From positions 55,392-119,391 of the forward strand of contig JAMLGR010000014.1 of the NCBI GenBank assembly GCA_023957775.1: a stretch of DNA of 64,000 nt. Reading direction: 5' to 3'. Made by a program: the position numbers and the translations under genes. Below, piece after piece: positions 1 to 9,944 of this stretch; position 1 is the first letter of the stretch; every line of letters starts with the position of its first letter. A model generated the notes under the pieces. It ran no database searches. It had not been told where the DNA came from and saw only the letters and a program-made list of their open reading frames with translations. This DNA is from Fimbriimonadaceae bacterium. GTDB taxonomy: Bacteria > Armatimonadota > Fimbriimonadia > Fimbriimonadales > Fimbriimonadaceae.

Positions 1-129
1 ATCACCGGCGGCCGCAGCGACCTTGGTCTTCTTGATGTGCGTCTTCAGCGCGCTGCGCACGCCTTGGTTCACGAGGCGCTTGCGCTCGCTGCGCTTGATG
101 TCTTTCTTGCTCGACTTGATGTTTGCCAT
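1..129 (-). CDS. rpsT: 30S ribosomal protein S20, N-terminal part (cut by window edge)
   Basis: Small-subunit ribosomal protein that binds 16S rRNA. Only the first 43 codons are in the window. The start MANIKSSKKDIKRSERKRL, followed by V-R-S-A-L-K-T, is the typical basic first helix of S20, dense in Lys/Arg. The ATG is at 129-127. The gene lies 27 bp downstream of the orphan gene that ends at 157 on the same strand, so the two may share a transcript. The Ala-rich end at the window border (VAAAAGD) is inside the protein, not its terminus. Identification rests on the N-terminal third alone but is a close match to the family. Confidence 0.88.
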   Translation of the reverse strand, partial: MANIKSSKKDIKRSERKRLVNQGVRSALKTHIKKTKVAAAAGD

Positions 130-156
130 AAGATTCCAATCCGGGAGGATACCCGA

Positions 157-1977
157 CTACTTCTTCACCACGAACTTGCGCTTCGTCTTGTCGAAGCCCT
201 GGTCGTACTTCTTCGCGTCGTAGTGCCACACCGGCGATCCAGAGCGCTGATAGAAGCAAAGGTAGCTGCTGAGGAGGGAGGCCACGAGGCGGCGGGACGT
301 GCGTCGCACCACGTTGACCTCGGCGAGGATGGTTAGGAAGTCCGCGCCCTTGGGCCAGTGGCCCATGACCTCGACCAGGACGTCGAGGGTGCTCATGCCG
401 TCGGCTCGGGTCTGGATCTCGCGAAGCTCTTCCATTCTCTGGGAGCTGATGTAGACGACGGGGTCGGTCTGCTCGAGCCAGGCGAACTCCAACACATTGG
501 GTTTGGCGGTCTTCGTCAGGCTGAAGACGGCGCCGCTCTCCACCGGCTGCTCGTACCACCAGTCGATCAGGTTGTAGATCAGCCGCGCTTCGTTGTTCAT
601 CCACGCCTGGAGCTCCCGGCCTTCCGGATCGATGAGAATCAGCTCTTGGATGGTGGGTTCGGTGTCGAGCCAGTTCGTGGGGATCTGGCACATAGGGAAT
701 GTGCCCAGTTCGCGGTGGATCGACTTCAGCACGAGCCGAAGTTGCTCCGGCATCGTCTTGGGCGCGGGTTGGATCTCCTCGTCGAGGACGTCCGTGGCCA
801 ACGGGTGGGAAAGCAGTTTGCGCAGCGAACTGGAGAGTCCGTCGTCGGTCAGTTCCACGTCGATGCGTTCGCCCTCTTCGTCGGTGAACTCCGTTTGCAC
901 GAACTGGAACGGCTCGGGCACCGAGTAGATGAAGTCGGGAGCGGTGTTCGGTTTTCGGAACCGGTCCGCACCGACCCACCACACTTCCGGTTCGCCCTGG
1001 AGCGCCGCCATCACGTTCGCCATGTCGTCGGGGAACGTCTTGGTGCCCGGCGTGATCTCGTACATCTCCTCGAGCAGCGACGTCGCGGTCAGCGTCGCAT
1101 CGCTGGCGACGATCTTCTTGACCATGGTCTCCACGTCGGTGAGTTTGACCTCGATGGGGGCGGCATCCTCGACCTCGATGGTCGGGGCGATCTTGTCGGC
1201 GAGTTTCACCGTGGCGGACACCCATTTCTTCGTTTCCGCCTCGGGGTAGATCTTGCCGTCGGCGGCGAAGATATAGCCTGGCACCGAGAGCAGTTCCGCG
1301 AAGAACTTGCGCGCGTCGAAAACGAGCGTCGTGCGGGGGTCTTGGCTGTCGATCTCGCTCCACGCGACGGCTCCAATGGCCTTGGCACGCATCGGCGCGG
1401 CCTTCTCCAGGGCCGTTGCGGCCGCGCCCGGCTTGCGCCAAGCGATGCCCTTGAGGAGTTTCTTGGCCTCCTCGAACTCTTCGACGGACAAGTCGTTGAG
1501 GGCAAGGGCGCGCTCGATGGTTTCGTCGCTGGCGAGGAAGCCCCACGACGCCAGGGCGACGTCGCCCGTCTTCGTCGCGACGAACAGGGGGCTGACGTCG
1601 ACCAACCGCGTCAGCGGCGCCTCGATGGACTCGGGCTCCACGTCTCGGACGAGTGCGACCTCTTGAATCAGGAGGGGGAGCGGCATCGGTCCGCCAAAGC
1701 GCTCCACGACGAGGTGGACGGCCGCCGCGAACGGGCGTCCGGCTCCCTCGACTCGGGCTGCGGGAATCCACCGCCGCTCGAAGTAGACAAATCGGCCGGG
1801 ATTCGAGGCTAGCATCGACCGAACGGTCGTGAGGTTGATTCCGTGCGGTTTGAGTTTATCGGCGAGTTCGCCCAGCTTGAGCGCAGACTCCATCTCGGTG
1901 AGTTTTTCGAGGATGAGACGGTCCACGTAAGAGCGGGCGAACAGTTCTTCGGGCTTGAAGTCGATGGTCTTTGCCAA
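157..1977 (-). CDS. Orphan 606-aa protein with repeated winged-helix-like modules
   Basis: I do not recognise a named family. The protein is soluble, with no signal peptide or membrane segment. It seems built from about four helix-helix-strand blocks of winged-helix appearance, each with a leucine-rich helical pair followed by an aromatic wing: roughly residues 15-60 (ending GRFVYFERRW), 75-140, 280-345 (ending PEVWWVGADRF) and 525-590 (ending SGSPVWHYDAKKY). This resembles HARE-HTH or RpoE-delta-like wHTH repeats, an inference from pattern only. The start chosen is TTG at 1977, preceded by GCGAGG nine bases upstream and by a perfect TATAAT at 2026-2021. Reading further upstream enters the heptamer repeat and the prepilin antisense. 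rpsT follows 27 bp downstream. Confidence 0.7.
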   Translation of the reverse strand: MAKTIDFKPEELFARSYVDRLILEKLTEMESALKLGELADKLKPHGINLTTVRSMLASNPGRFVYFERRWIPAARVEGAGRPFAAAVHLVVERFGGPMPLPLLIQEVALVRDVEPESIEAPLTRLVDVSPLFVATKTGDVALASWGFLASDETIERALALNDLSVEEFEEAKKLLKGIAWRKPGAAATALEKAAPMRAKAIGAVAWSEIDSQDPRTTLVFDARKFFAELLSVPGYIFAADGKIYPEAETKKWVSATVKLADKIAPTIEVEDAAPIEVKLTDVETMVKKIVASDATLTATSLLEEMYEITPGTKTFPDDMANVMAALQGEPEVWWVGADRFRKPNTAPDFIYSVPEPFQFVQTEFTDEEGERIDVELTDDGLSSSLRKLLSHPLATDVLDEEIQPAPKTMPEQLRLVLKSIHRELGTFPMCQIPTNWLDTEPTIQELILIDPEGRELQAWMNNEARLIYNLIDWWYEQPVESGAVFSLTKTAKPNVLEFAWLEQTDPVVYISSQRMEELREIQTRADGMSTLDVLVEVMGHWPKGADFLTILAEVNVVRRTSRRLVASLLSSYLCFYQRSGSPVWHYDAKKYDQGFDKTKRKFVVKK

Positions 1978-2020
1978 GGGTAGGGTCCTCGCATCGAAAA
2001 CGGGCTCGACGCAAACGGGG

Positions 2021-2026
2021 ATTATA
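2021..2026 (-). promoter_or_regulatory. Perfect -10 box (TATAAT) for the 606-aa gene
   Basis: Read leftwards the sequence is TATAAT, 43 bases before the proposed TTG start. No good -35 hexamer is visible: at 17-18 bp spacing the sequence lies inside the heptamer tandem repeat (CCACAC). Changes in repeat number would therefore change what sits at -35. Inference from sequence only. Confidence 0.5.
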
Positions 2027-2030
2027 CCTT

Positions 2031-2155
2031 GTGTGGGTGTGCGGTGTGGGGTTTGGGGTGTGCGGTGTGGGGTTTGGGGTGTGCGGTGTGGGGTGTGGGG
2101 TTTGGGGTGTGCGGTGTGGGGTGTGGGGTTTGGGGTGTGCGGTGTGGGGTTTGGG
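2031..2155. repeat. Heptamer tandem array (GTKTGSG), about 18 units
   Basis: The stretch divides into 7-base units GTGTGGG, GTTTGGG and GTGTGCG. One unit (2038-2043) has lost a G. A higher-order order GTGTGGG-GTTTGGG-GTGTGCG recurs. It fills the space between the divergent 606-aa gene and the prepilin gene, and covers the -35 region of the former. Strand composition is extremely skewed (G/T only plus a few C). Confidence 0.95.
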
Positions 2156-2199
2156 GCGTGGCAACCTTCGGGGGTTGGCTTGCGTTTAATGGAGTGTCC

Positions 2200-2880
2200 A
2201 TGAAGAACCACTCGCGCCGGGGATTCACGTTGATCGAGCTGATGGTCGTCGTCGCGATCATCGCTTTGCTTGCCGCGCTGCTGTTTCCCGTCTTTGCCCG
2301 CGCCAAGGCCGCGGCCAAGCAGGCGACCTGCATCTCCAACCTCAAGCAGATCGGTTCGTCGATCCTGCTCTACATGGCCGACTACGACGACGTGTTTCCA
2401 CACGCTCTCGACGCTTCGGACAAGTACGCGCCCGACATTTGGGCGCACGAGCCGGAGTTTTACGCGCGCATTCCGTACATGCCCTTGCTCAGCGAAGCCC
2501 TGCAGCCCTATCTGAAGAACCAAGGCGTGTTCCACTGCCCTTCCGATACGGGAACCCAGGTGCTGGACAACCACTTCGGCGAGCGTTTCGAATCCGCGCC
2601 TTCGATGTTCGCGACCTTCGGCTCCAGCTACTTCTTCCGCACGGAGATCGCTTTCCGCGCCTTCACCCAGACCCGGTTCCAGCTCCCCGCCGACGTGAAC
2701 GTCCTGTTCGACGGGGCCGGCCACTGGCACGGTTCGGCTCGAGCGATCACGATGGAGGACGATTTCGGCACCATGTTCGAGCTGCTGGGCAAATACCGCT
2801 ACAACACGCTCTTTGGGGATATGCACGCCAAGTCGCTGACACGCGACGGACTGGACCGCGCCTGGAACGTCGCCCTGTGA
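2200..2880 (+). CDS. Type IV prepilin / pseudopilin-like protein
   Basis: A 226-aa secreted pilin-like protein. The N-terminus is a class III signal: a short basic leader (MKNHSRRG), cleavage before F9, Glu at +5 (FTLIELMVV) and a hydrophobic helix to about residue 33, as processed and N-methylated by PilD-type peptidase. The C-terminal globular part carries [12 protein letters not shown], resembling the N-x-L-F-x-D-x-H end of the large prepilin families with an H-X9-DG motif found in Planctomycetes and Armatimonadota. The ATG has GGAG five bases upstream. The stop overlaps the GTG of the next gene by three bases, so translation is probably coupled, although the functional link to an amidohydrolase is unclear. 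Confidence 0.85.
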   Translation: MKNHSRRGFTLIELMVVVAIIALLAALLFPVFARAKAAAKQATCISNLKQIGSSILLYMADYDDVFPHALDASDKYAPDIWAHEPEFYARIPYMPLLSEALQPYLKNQGVFHCPSDTGTQVLDNHFGERFESAPSMFATFGSSYFFRTEIAFRAFTQTRFQLPADVNVLFDGAGHWHGSARAITMEDDFGTMFELLGKYRYNTLFGDMHAKSLTRDGLDRAWNVAL

Positions 2881-4028
2881 TCGTTCGACCGTACGGCGTG
2901 GTGATCGACGGGGATCTCGAGCTGGGTTTGGAGCTCGAGGTCGAGGAGGGGCGGATCGTCGCGTTGCGCCCCCACACCGGGATTCCCGAACCCTACGTCG
3001 TCTCGCCGGCGTTCGTCAACGCCCACTCGCATTTCGAGTACCTCGGGCTGGAGGGCCGGGTGACCGGGGACGACTACTGGTCTTGGATCCGCGAACTCAC
3101 CCGGATGAAGGCGGATCAGAACCCGGACGACGTGCGGGCGGATGCCCTCCGCGCCGGCGCGCTGAACCGGGCGACGGGCGTGGCCTGGGTGGCCGAGCAT
3201 TCGGACCGGCCGGGCTCGGGCGAGGCGATGGCCGCGACGGGACTCGACGGGGTGATCTTCCAAGAGGTGATCACGCTTCGGGAGTACGCCGACCCCGGCC
3301 AGAAGCTCGAGCAGGTGTTGGAGCGGGCCGCGCGGAATCGCGAAGCGTTCGGGGGGCCCGTCTATGCGAACCCCCACGCGCACCACACCGTGGCGCCGGA
3401 GCCGCTGCGCGCCTTGGGCGGGAGTGGCCATCCCTTGAGTATCCACGTGGCCGAAACCGAGCACGAATCGCAGTTCACGCGCTACGGGGAAGGCCCGATC
3501 GCGGATTTCTACCGCCTCGCGAACCTGCCGGTCCGGCCGAGTGGGATGAGCGTGGTCGGGACGTTGGCGCTGCTGGGTTGCGTGCGGAAGGGCGTCCAGT
3601 TCGTCCACTGCTGCGCGATCGAGGACGGAGATCTGGAGCTGATGGCCGAGGGCGGCGTGACGGTGGCGCACTGTCCCCGGTCGAATCGGCGCCTCGAGTG
3701 TCCCGCGGCGCCGGTCCGGGAGATGCTCGACGCGGGCATTCCGGTGGGGTTGGGCTTGGACTCGGCGGCGAGCAGCGGCCCGATCGACATGTTCGCGGAG
3801 ATGCGCGAGGCGTTGGCGACGTCGCACGCGCGGGGACGTCCGGTGAGCCCGCAGGAGGTTTGGCGCATGGCCACCGAGAGGGGGCGCGAGAGCGTTCCGG
3901 TACCGGGCGAGCCGTGGCGCATCGAACCCTGTTCGGCAGTGCCCCTGATCGCGATCCAGGTTCCGGGTGCGTCGAGCGTCGCCGACCTCATCGCCCACGG
4001 GGCGCCGGAGCAGGTGGCTTGGCTGTGA
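2877..4028 (+). CDS. Amidohydrolase / deaminase (TRZ-ATZ, aminodeoxyfutalosine deaminase-like)
   Basis: A 383-aa metal-dependent hydrolase of the amidohydrolase superfamily. Visible metal and catalytic residues are H50-x-H52 (NAHSHFEY), H190 with E193/E195 (HVAETEHE), H244 (QFVHCC), HCPRSN at 265-270, and D295 (GLDSAAS). This pattern, with the H-C-P-R-S-N element, is that of the chlorohydrolase/deaminase branch acting on purine- or triazine-like rings. Aminodeoxyfutalosine deaminase of the futalosine menaquinone pathway is one possible role, not proven here. The GTG start at 2877 overlaps the prepilin stop. Its own stop overlaps the GTG of the alkyltransferase-like gene. Confidence 0.82.
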   Translation: MIVRPYGVVIDGDLELGLELEVEEGRIVALRPHTGIPEPYVVSPAFVNAHSHFEYLGLEGRVTGDDYWSWIRELTRMKADQNPDDVRADALRAGALNRATGVAWVAEHSDRPGSGEAMAATGLDGVIFQEVITLREYADPGQKLEQVLERAARNREAFGGPVYANPHAHHTVAPEPLRALGGSGHPLSIHVAETEHESQFTRYGEGPIADFYRLANLPVRPSGMSVVGTLALLGCVRKGVQFVHCCAIEDGDLELMAEGGVTVAHCPRSNRRLECPAAPVREMLDAGIPVGLGLDSAASSGPIDMFAEMREALATSHARGRPVSPQEVWRMATERGRESVPVPGEPWRIEPCSAVPLIAIQVPGASSVADLIAHGAPEQVAWL

Positions 4029-4333
4029 CCCTCGACGCGCTCTGGGCGATCGTGCGCTCGATTCCAGAGGGGAAGTGCGCCTCGTACGGGGAGGTGGGTG
4101 CCGCCCTCTTCGAACCTGCGACGGGATTCCAGGTGGGAAGGTGGATGGCCCGCTGCCCGGACGACGTGCCGTGGTGGCGTGTCGTCTCGAAGCAGGGCCG
4201 GTTTCCCATCACCCGCCGACACCCTTCGCTTGGCTTCCAGCAGAGGGAACTGCTCGAACGGGAAGGGGTGACGTTTGCGGGAGACGCCGTCGACATGGCC
4301 GCGTCCGGCTGGATCCCCCCGCCGCAACGTTAG
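4025..4333 (+). CDS. Alkyltransferase-like protein (ATL; MGMT/Ada DNA-binding domain without the acceptor Cys)
   Basis: A 102-aa protein consisting only of the Ada/MGMT methyltransferase DNA-binding fold: IPEGKCASYGEVG at 13-25 (helix and Tyr for base flipping), GRWMARCP, then PWWRVVSKQGR. In active O6-alkylguanine transferases the PCHRV motif holds the acceptor Cys. Here Cys is Trp and His is also Trp, so the protein cannot accept an alkyl group. ATL proteins bind alkylated guanine and hand it to nucleotide excision repair. ATL proteins usually keep the His (PWHRV); PWWRV is a further change. The GTG start overlaps the preceding stop by 4 bases. Confidence 0.85.
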   Translation: MTLDALWAIVRSIPEGKCASYGEVGAALFEPATGFQVGRWMARCPDDVPWWRVVSKQGRFPITRRHPSLGFQQRELLEREGVTFAGDAVDMAASGWIPPPQR

Positions 4334-4404
4334 CTGGGGGGCTGCACGATGCCGATGGGAGTCCGGCGATTCAGAGACAGTCGCAAACTGCAGTGAAGGG
4401 CTCC

Positions 4405-4487
4405 GGGTGCCACGCCCGCTGGACGGGCGTGCGGGGGCTTTCAGCTACAACCTTGAACTCACGCCCGTCCAGCGGGCGTGGCACCCA
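4405..4487. repeat. REP-like hairpin element, inverted pair (copy 1)
   Basis: 4407-4431 reads GTGC then CACGCCCG-CTGGA-CGGGCGTG, a perfect 8-bp stem with a 5-base loop. 4460-4484 is the inverted copy, about 28 bases away. The pair can also fold as one long hairpin. It lies in the 313-bp space 4334-4646 between two convergent genes. I see no gene in that space; it also holds a run of ten G at 4626-4635 just outside the ggt stop. Confidence 0.9.
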
Positions 4488-4646
4488 GGGTTTTGCGACA
4501 GTCCCTTCATCGACGCTTTCGGTGCGTCCGGCCAGGCCGCCGTGCATGCGGGGCGCCAAACGGCCCGGTTCGCCGATGAATCCGCGCACTCCCAGAGCCT
4601 CGGCGTTCCAACTTGTGCTTGAACCGGGGGGGGGGCGTCACTCGCG

Positions 4647-6224
4647 TCAGAACCCTTGGGCGCAACCGTCCTTGCGGGAGTCGCTGGCCGCACAGTAGGC
4701 GTCGTCGAGCCGCATGATCGCCTGGGCGCCGCCGAAGAGACCGGGCGGCTGGTGGCGCACGACGCGGTGGCCGCGCGCCTCGAGCTCCCGGGCGGTTGAT
4801 TCGGGAAATCCGGCTTCAAGCCATAGGTCGGAGCCCGCGACCTGCCACCGCGCCGCATCGGATGCCTCCTGCGGGTCTTGACCCGCCCCAAGGATCCGCT
4901 CGACCATCTGCACGTGGCCTTGCGCCTGCATCGGCCCGCCCATCACTCCGAAGGCGAGCAGCGGCTGTCCGTTCCGCGTGGCAAACCCCGGAATGATCGT
5001 GTGGAAGGGGCGCTTGGACGGTGCCGGCTCGTTCGGGTGTCCGGGTTCGAGGCGGAATCCACAGGCTCGGTTCTGCATCGCGATCCCCGTCCCCGGGACC
5101 ACGACTCCCGATCCGAACCCCTGGTAGTTCGATTGGATGAACGAGACCATCATCCCCTCGTCGTCGGCCGCACAGAGAAGGACCGTTCCCGGGTCGGCCG
5201 GCAGCGTCGGCCGCGGGTCGGCCGCGTTCGTGGGGTCGATGGAGGCGGCCCAGGCGGCGAGCGCCCTCTCCTCGAGCATCGCGGCGGGGTCGATGCGCAT
5301 CGATTGGGGATCGGCCAGGTGCTCGGCGATCAGGGCGAGGCCCACCTTGGTGGCTTCGATCTGCAGGTGGACCCAGTCGGCGGAGTCCCGTGCGGCGGCG
5401 CCGCCGAGACGATCGAGGATGCCCAGGGCGACCAGGGCGGCGAGACCCTGCCCGTTGGGCGGAATCTCGTGGACCTCGCAGCCACGGTACTCCACGGACA
5501 GGGGGGCGACCCACACCGAGCGATGGTTCGCGAGATCCTCGAGGGACCAGGCGGTCCCGTGCGATCGGGCGTCCTCGACGATCCGGTTCGCCATTTCGCC
5601 GCGGTAGAAGGCCTCGCCCTCCGTTTCCGCGATGAGCGCCAGGGTTTCCGCGTGGTCGGGCAATCGAACGATCTCCCCTGCTTGGGGAGGGCGCCCCTCG
5701 GGCAGGAACGTGTCCCGCCAGGGCCCGAACTCGCCAAACACGGCGGCGGACCGCGCCCAGCCCGCGGCGATGACCGGGGACACGGGAAATCCGTCTTCCG
5801 CGTAACGAATCGCCGCGTCGAAGAGTTCGGAGAACGGCATCCGCCCGAACCGTGCCGAGAGGTCGACCCATGTGGCCACCGCGCCCGGAACCGTCACCGA
5901 ATCCCAACCGCGCGCGGGCATCTCCGTCAGGCCGTCGACGCGCGAGGGGTCCCACTGCGCCGGCAACCGTCCGCTGCCGTTGAGGCCCTGGAGTGTGCCG
6001 CCGCTCCAAACCAACGCAAACGCGTCGGAACCGATGCCATTTCCGGTCGGCTCCACGACCGTGAGCGCGATGGCCGTCGCCAACGCGGCATCGACCGCAT
6101 TTCCGCCGCGTCGCAACGCCTCCACGCCCGCCGCCGCCGCCAGGGGCTGGCTCGTCGCGACGACGTTGCGTGCGTAAAGGGGCATCCGTCGAGCCGGGGC
6201 GGTCTCGGGGGCAGGGTGAACCAT
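4647..6224 (-). CDS. ggt: Gamma-glutamyltransferase family protein, cytoplasmic type
   Basis: A 525-aa Ntn-hydrolase of the gamma-glutamyltranspeptidase family, which cleaves or transfers the gamma-glutamyl group of glutathione-like compounds. The large-subunit start VVATSQPLAAAAGVEALRRGGNAVDAA and EPTGNGIGSDAFALVW are typical. T347 (DPGTVLLCAADDEG) sits where autocatalytic cleavage creates the nucleophile Thr of the small subunit, followed by SNYQGFGSG. No signal peptide is seen, so it resembles the YwrD-like intracellular group. The gene stands alone, divergent from groES. Confidence 0.88.
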   Translation of the reverse strand: MVHPAPETAPARRMPLYARNVVATSQPLAAAAGVEALRRGGNAVDAALATAIALTVVEPTGNGIGSDAFALVWSGGTLQGLNGSGRLPAQWDPSRVDGLTEMPARGWDSVTVPGAVATWVDLSARFGRMPFSELFDAAIRYAEDGFPVSPVIAAGWARSAAVFGEFGPWRDTFLPEGRPPQAGEIVRLPDHAETLALIAETEGEAFYRGEMANRIVEDARSHGTAWSLEDLANHRSVWVAPLSVEYRGCEVHEIPPNGQGLAALVALGILDRLGGAAARDSADWVHLQIEATKVGLALIAEHLADPQSMRIDPAAMLEERALAAWAASIDPTNAADPRPTLPADPGTVLLCAADDEGMMVSFIQSNYQGFGSGVVVPGTGIAMQNRACGFRLEPGHPNEPAPSKRPFHTIIPGFATRNGQPLLAFGVMGGPMQAQGHVQMVERILGAGQDPQEASDAARWQVAGSDLWLEAGFPESTARELEARGHRVVRHQPPGLFGGAQAIMRLDDAYCAASDSRKDGCAQGF

Positions 6225-6258
6225 ATCGGAACGCTACCCGCACGGAACGCTCCAAGGG

Positions 6259-6292
6259 TTGCGATTTAGCACTCTCGGCGGTAAACTGCCAA
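6259..6292 (+). promoter_or_regulatory. CIRCE operator and promoter of groES-groEL
   Basis: TTAGCACTC at 6266-6274, nine bases, then AACTGCCAA at 6284-6292: the left arm of CIRCE is perfect and the right arm matches GAGTGCTAA at 6 of 9 positions. It overlaps a plausible promoter, TTGCGA (6259-6264), 17 bp, TAAACT (6282-6287). CIRCE is the operator of the heat-shock repressor HrcA, so HrcA control of groESL is expected. hrcA itself is not in the window. Confidence 0.85.
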
Positions 6293-6359
6293 TCGTGAGC
6301 GAAGGGCTCGACCGAGGCCCCGCTCAAACGAGTTCACACAAGGAGACAGCGAACACGAG

Positions 6360-8322
<1,963 letters not shown>

Positions 8323-8331
8323 GGTGGACTC

Positions 8332-8371
8332 GGGGCGCGCCGCCGGCACTCGTCGGCGGCGCGCCCCTTTT
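8332..8371 (+). terminator. Rho-independent terminator after groEL
   Basis: A perfect 14-bp G+C stem (8332-8345 with 8354-8367), 8-base loop, then TTTT at 8368-8371. It begins nine bases after the groEL stop. Confidence 0.9.
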
Positions 8372-8492
8372 GCTTGGGGGACGTTCGCTTGCGGCCCTTC
8401 CCGGCGTAGAAGAAGAGTAGGCGGCGCGCACAACGGGCTGGATTGCCTGTTCGATTGGCGCCCAGAACCGGAACCCAGTTGGAGGGACAACG

Positions 8493-8777
8493 ATGAAAGA
8501 ACCTAATGGAAAGAAACGCGGCGGTGGACTTGGATTCATCGCGGGCCTCGCGACCGGCGTCGCCGCAGTGTTGCTCTACGCCGCGGGCAAGGAACGCAAG
8601 CTGGGCGACAAGGTCGCCGACGGCATCGACAGCTTTGAGACCAAGGCGAAGGAAGCCAAGGACAAGGCCGCGCACAAGGCCGCGGAGTTGCGCGACGCGG
8701 CCAAAGAGAAGCTCCAGGCAGGCAAAGAGAAGCTCTCCGAGGCCGTGCACAAGGGAACGAACGGATCCGACGCGTAA
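8493..8777 (+). CDS. YtxH-like small stress protein
   Basis: A 94-aa protein with the YtxH layout: a short basic start, one Gly/Ala-rich membrane helix at about 11-31 (GLGFIAGLATGVAAVLLYAA), and a highly charged amphipathic tail of KAKEAKDKA/AAEKL-type heptads (40-85) resembling LEA-like coiled segments. The family is associated with general stress in Bacillus, but its biochemical role is unknown. GGAGGG lies six bases before the ATG. It is monocistronic between the groEL terminator and a weaker hairpin at 8787. Confidence 0.72.
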   Translation: MKEPNGKKRGGGLGFIAGLATGVAAVLLYAAGKERKLGDKVADGIDSFETKAKEAKDKAAHKAAELRDAAKEKLQAGKEKLSEAVHKGTNGSDA

Positions 8778-8786
8778 CCAGGATTT

Positions 8787-8818
8787 GGGGCCGGTCGCGG
8801 GCTCGCGCCGCCGGCCCC
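8787..8818 (+). terminator. Possible terminator hairpin after the YtxH-like gene
   Basis: GGGGCCGG (8787-8794) pairs with CCGGCCCC (8811-8818). No U-tract follows, so it may be only an RNA-stabilising stem or a factor-dependent end. Confidence 0.4.
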
Positions 8819-8858
8819 TCGGAATCGTCTCATCGAGTACGCTTCGAAGAGGTGTGAG

Positions 8859-9425
8859 ATGAACGAGAACGAGAACGCGACGGGGGACCAGGCCCCGAAG
8901 GTCGAAGCGGGCCAGGCGAGCCCTCCCGGCACCGCTCCCCGAGATTGGGGAAGAATCGCGATCATCGTGGGCTTTGCCCTGTTGCTGGTCATGCTTCTGT
9001 GGCAGACCGTGGCCGTTTCGCGCGTCGAGTCGTCGAAGCAGGAGGCGCTGAAGAAGGCGGAGCAGGCGCGCCTGGTCGCCCTCGACGAGGCCCAGAAGGA
9101 ATCCGGGTTGAGAGCTGCGCGCGCCTTGGCAGCCGGGCTCCACCAACTGTTTTTGCTGCGGTCCCAGTATCCCGACCTCACGGACCGGACGTTTCAAGCC
9201 GTGTGCGGGGAGCTTGCCGAGACCGGCGGCTACGATCTGGTGGTCATCACCGACAGCAATCGCCGGATTCTTGGCTCCAGCGACCTGACCCGCGTCGGGA
9301 CCACCTACGCGGCTCCCCTCGGATCCCAGGCGGCCGCCGAGAAGGTGGACCAGCAATGGGAAGTACGCGCGCCCGTGCTGAGCGAAGACGCCACGCTCGG
9401 CGGGGTGGTGTTGCGGCTCCGCTGA
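8859..9425 (+). CDS. Single-span membrane protein with Cache/PAS-like extracytoplasmic region, function unknown
   Basis: 188 aa. Residues 1-30 are a hydrophilic cytoplasmic tail and 33-53 are a clear transmembrane helix (IAIIVGFALLLVMLLWQTVA). A charged helix follows (55-90), then a compact domain with YDLVVITDSNRRILGSSDL and a final beta strand GGVVLRLR. The V-V-I-T-D-x-x-x-R-I-L-G-S-S element is what sensor domains of the Cache/PAS type show. There is no kinase or output domain, so it is not a complete sensor. The gene is followed directly by the 27-bp repeat block. Confidence 0.55.
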   Translation: MNENENATGDQAPKVEAGQASPPGTAPRDWGRIAIIVGFALLLVMLLWQTVAVSRVESSKQEALKKAEQARLVALDEAQKESGLRAARALAAGLHQLFLLRSQYPDLTDRTFQAVCGELAETGGYDLVVITDSNRRILGSSDLTRVGTTYAAPLGSQAAAEKVDQQWEVRAPVLSEDATLGGVVLRLR

Positions 9426-9433
9426 GGCGTCGC

Positions 9434-9638
9434 GGGGGCCGGACAAGTCCGGCTGGACTCAGGGCGACGAGCGAGCTCGCGCACTCCCATGTAACGAACG
9501 GGCTTGCGCACTCCCATGTGTGCCGCGGGGGCCGGACAAGTCCGGCTGGACTCAGGGCGACGAGCGAGCTCGCGCACTCCCATGTAACGAGCGAGCTCGC
9601 GCACTCCCATGTAACGAGCGAGCTTGCGCACTCCCATG
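9434..9638. repeat. Composite tandem repeat: five 26/27-bp units in two blocks with a palindromic header
   Basis: Units of 26-27 bp ending GCGCACTCCCATG occur at 9466-9491, 9492-9518, 9559-9584, 9585-9611 and 9612-9638. Most contain the palindrome GCGAGCTCGC. Each block is preceded by a header (9434-9465 and 9527-9558) holding GCCGGAC-AA-GTCCGGC. So a larger module (header plus units) has been duplicated. It lies in the 519-bp gene-free stretch 9426-9944 ahead of mraZ, in which I see no gene and one promoter candidate. Confidence 0.92.
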
Positions 9639-9757
9639 TTGGTGCGCTCCTTTGTGAACCCCGACAAAGGGGTGGATTCTTGCGTGGGAACCGGTAGACG
9701 AGGGTGTACTAGCTGGTAGAAATGCGGTGAAGAATTCCAAAAAAGCCCTCTGATTTC

Positions 9758-9786
9758 TTGGATTCCCATAGTTTTCCCATTAATAT
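9758..9786 (+). promoter_or_regulatory. Candidate promoter of the division and cell wall cluster
   Basis: TTGGAT (9758-9763), 17 bp, TAATAT (9781-9786), about 160 bp before mraZ, within an A+T-richer patch of an otherwise G+C-rich region. I could not find convincing MraZ-binding TGGGN repeats downstream. Weak -35 match. Confidence 0.35.
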
Positions 9787-9944
9787 GGATGTCGGGTGGA
9801 GGGTTTGAGCCAGGAAGGCAGACGGCTCGCCATCCCAGGGTAGGGCGGGGGCCTTTCCCAAAATTCGGCGGACGACAGGAGCACGGAGCCCACGTCGTCC
9901 GCCACTTCACTTGCTGGTGCTCTCTCGTGGTCGAAATCGACGTC

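Noticed and set aside
358..1812. 484-codon plus-strand frame and 589-codon minus frame over the 606-aa gene
   Set aside because: Both are out-of-frame readings with low-complexity composition. The frame 1977-157 on the minus strand has balanced composition, a -10 box and a ribosome binding site.
9466..9638. CRISPR array
   Set aside because: Units are adjacent with no unique spacers between them and carry near-identical sequence over their full 27 bp, so this is a direct tandem repeat. No cas gene nearby.
9790..9900. MraZ-binding boxes (spaced TGGGN repeats) before mraZ
   Set aside because: Several GGG triplets occur, but not with the regular 10-bp spacing of known boxes; in a G-rich stretch this is expected by chance.
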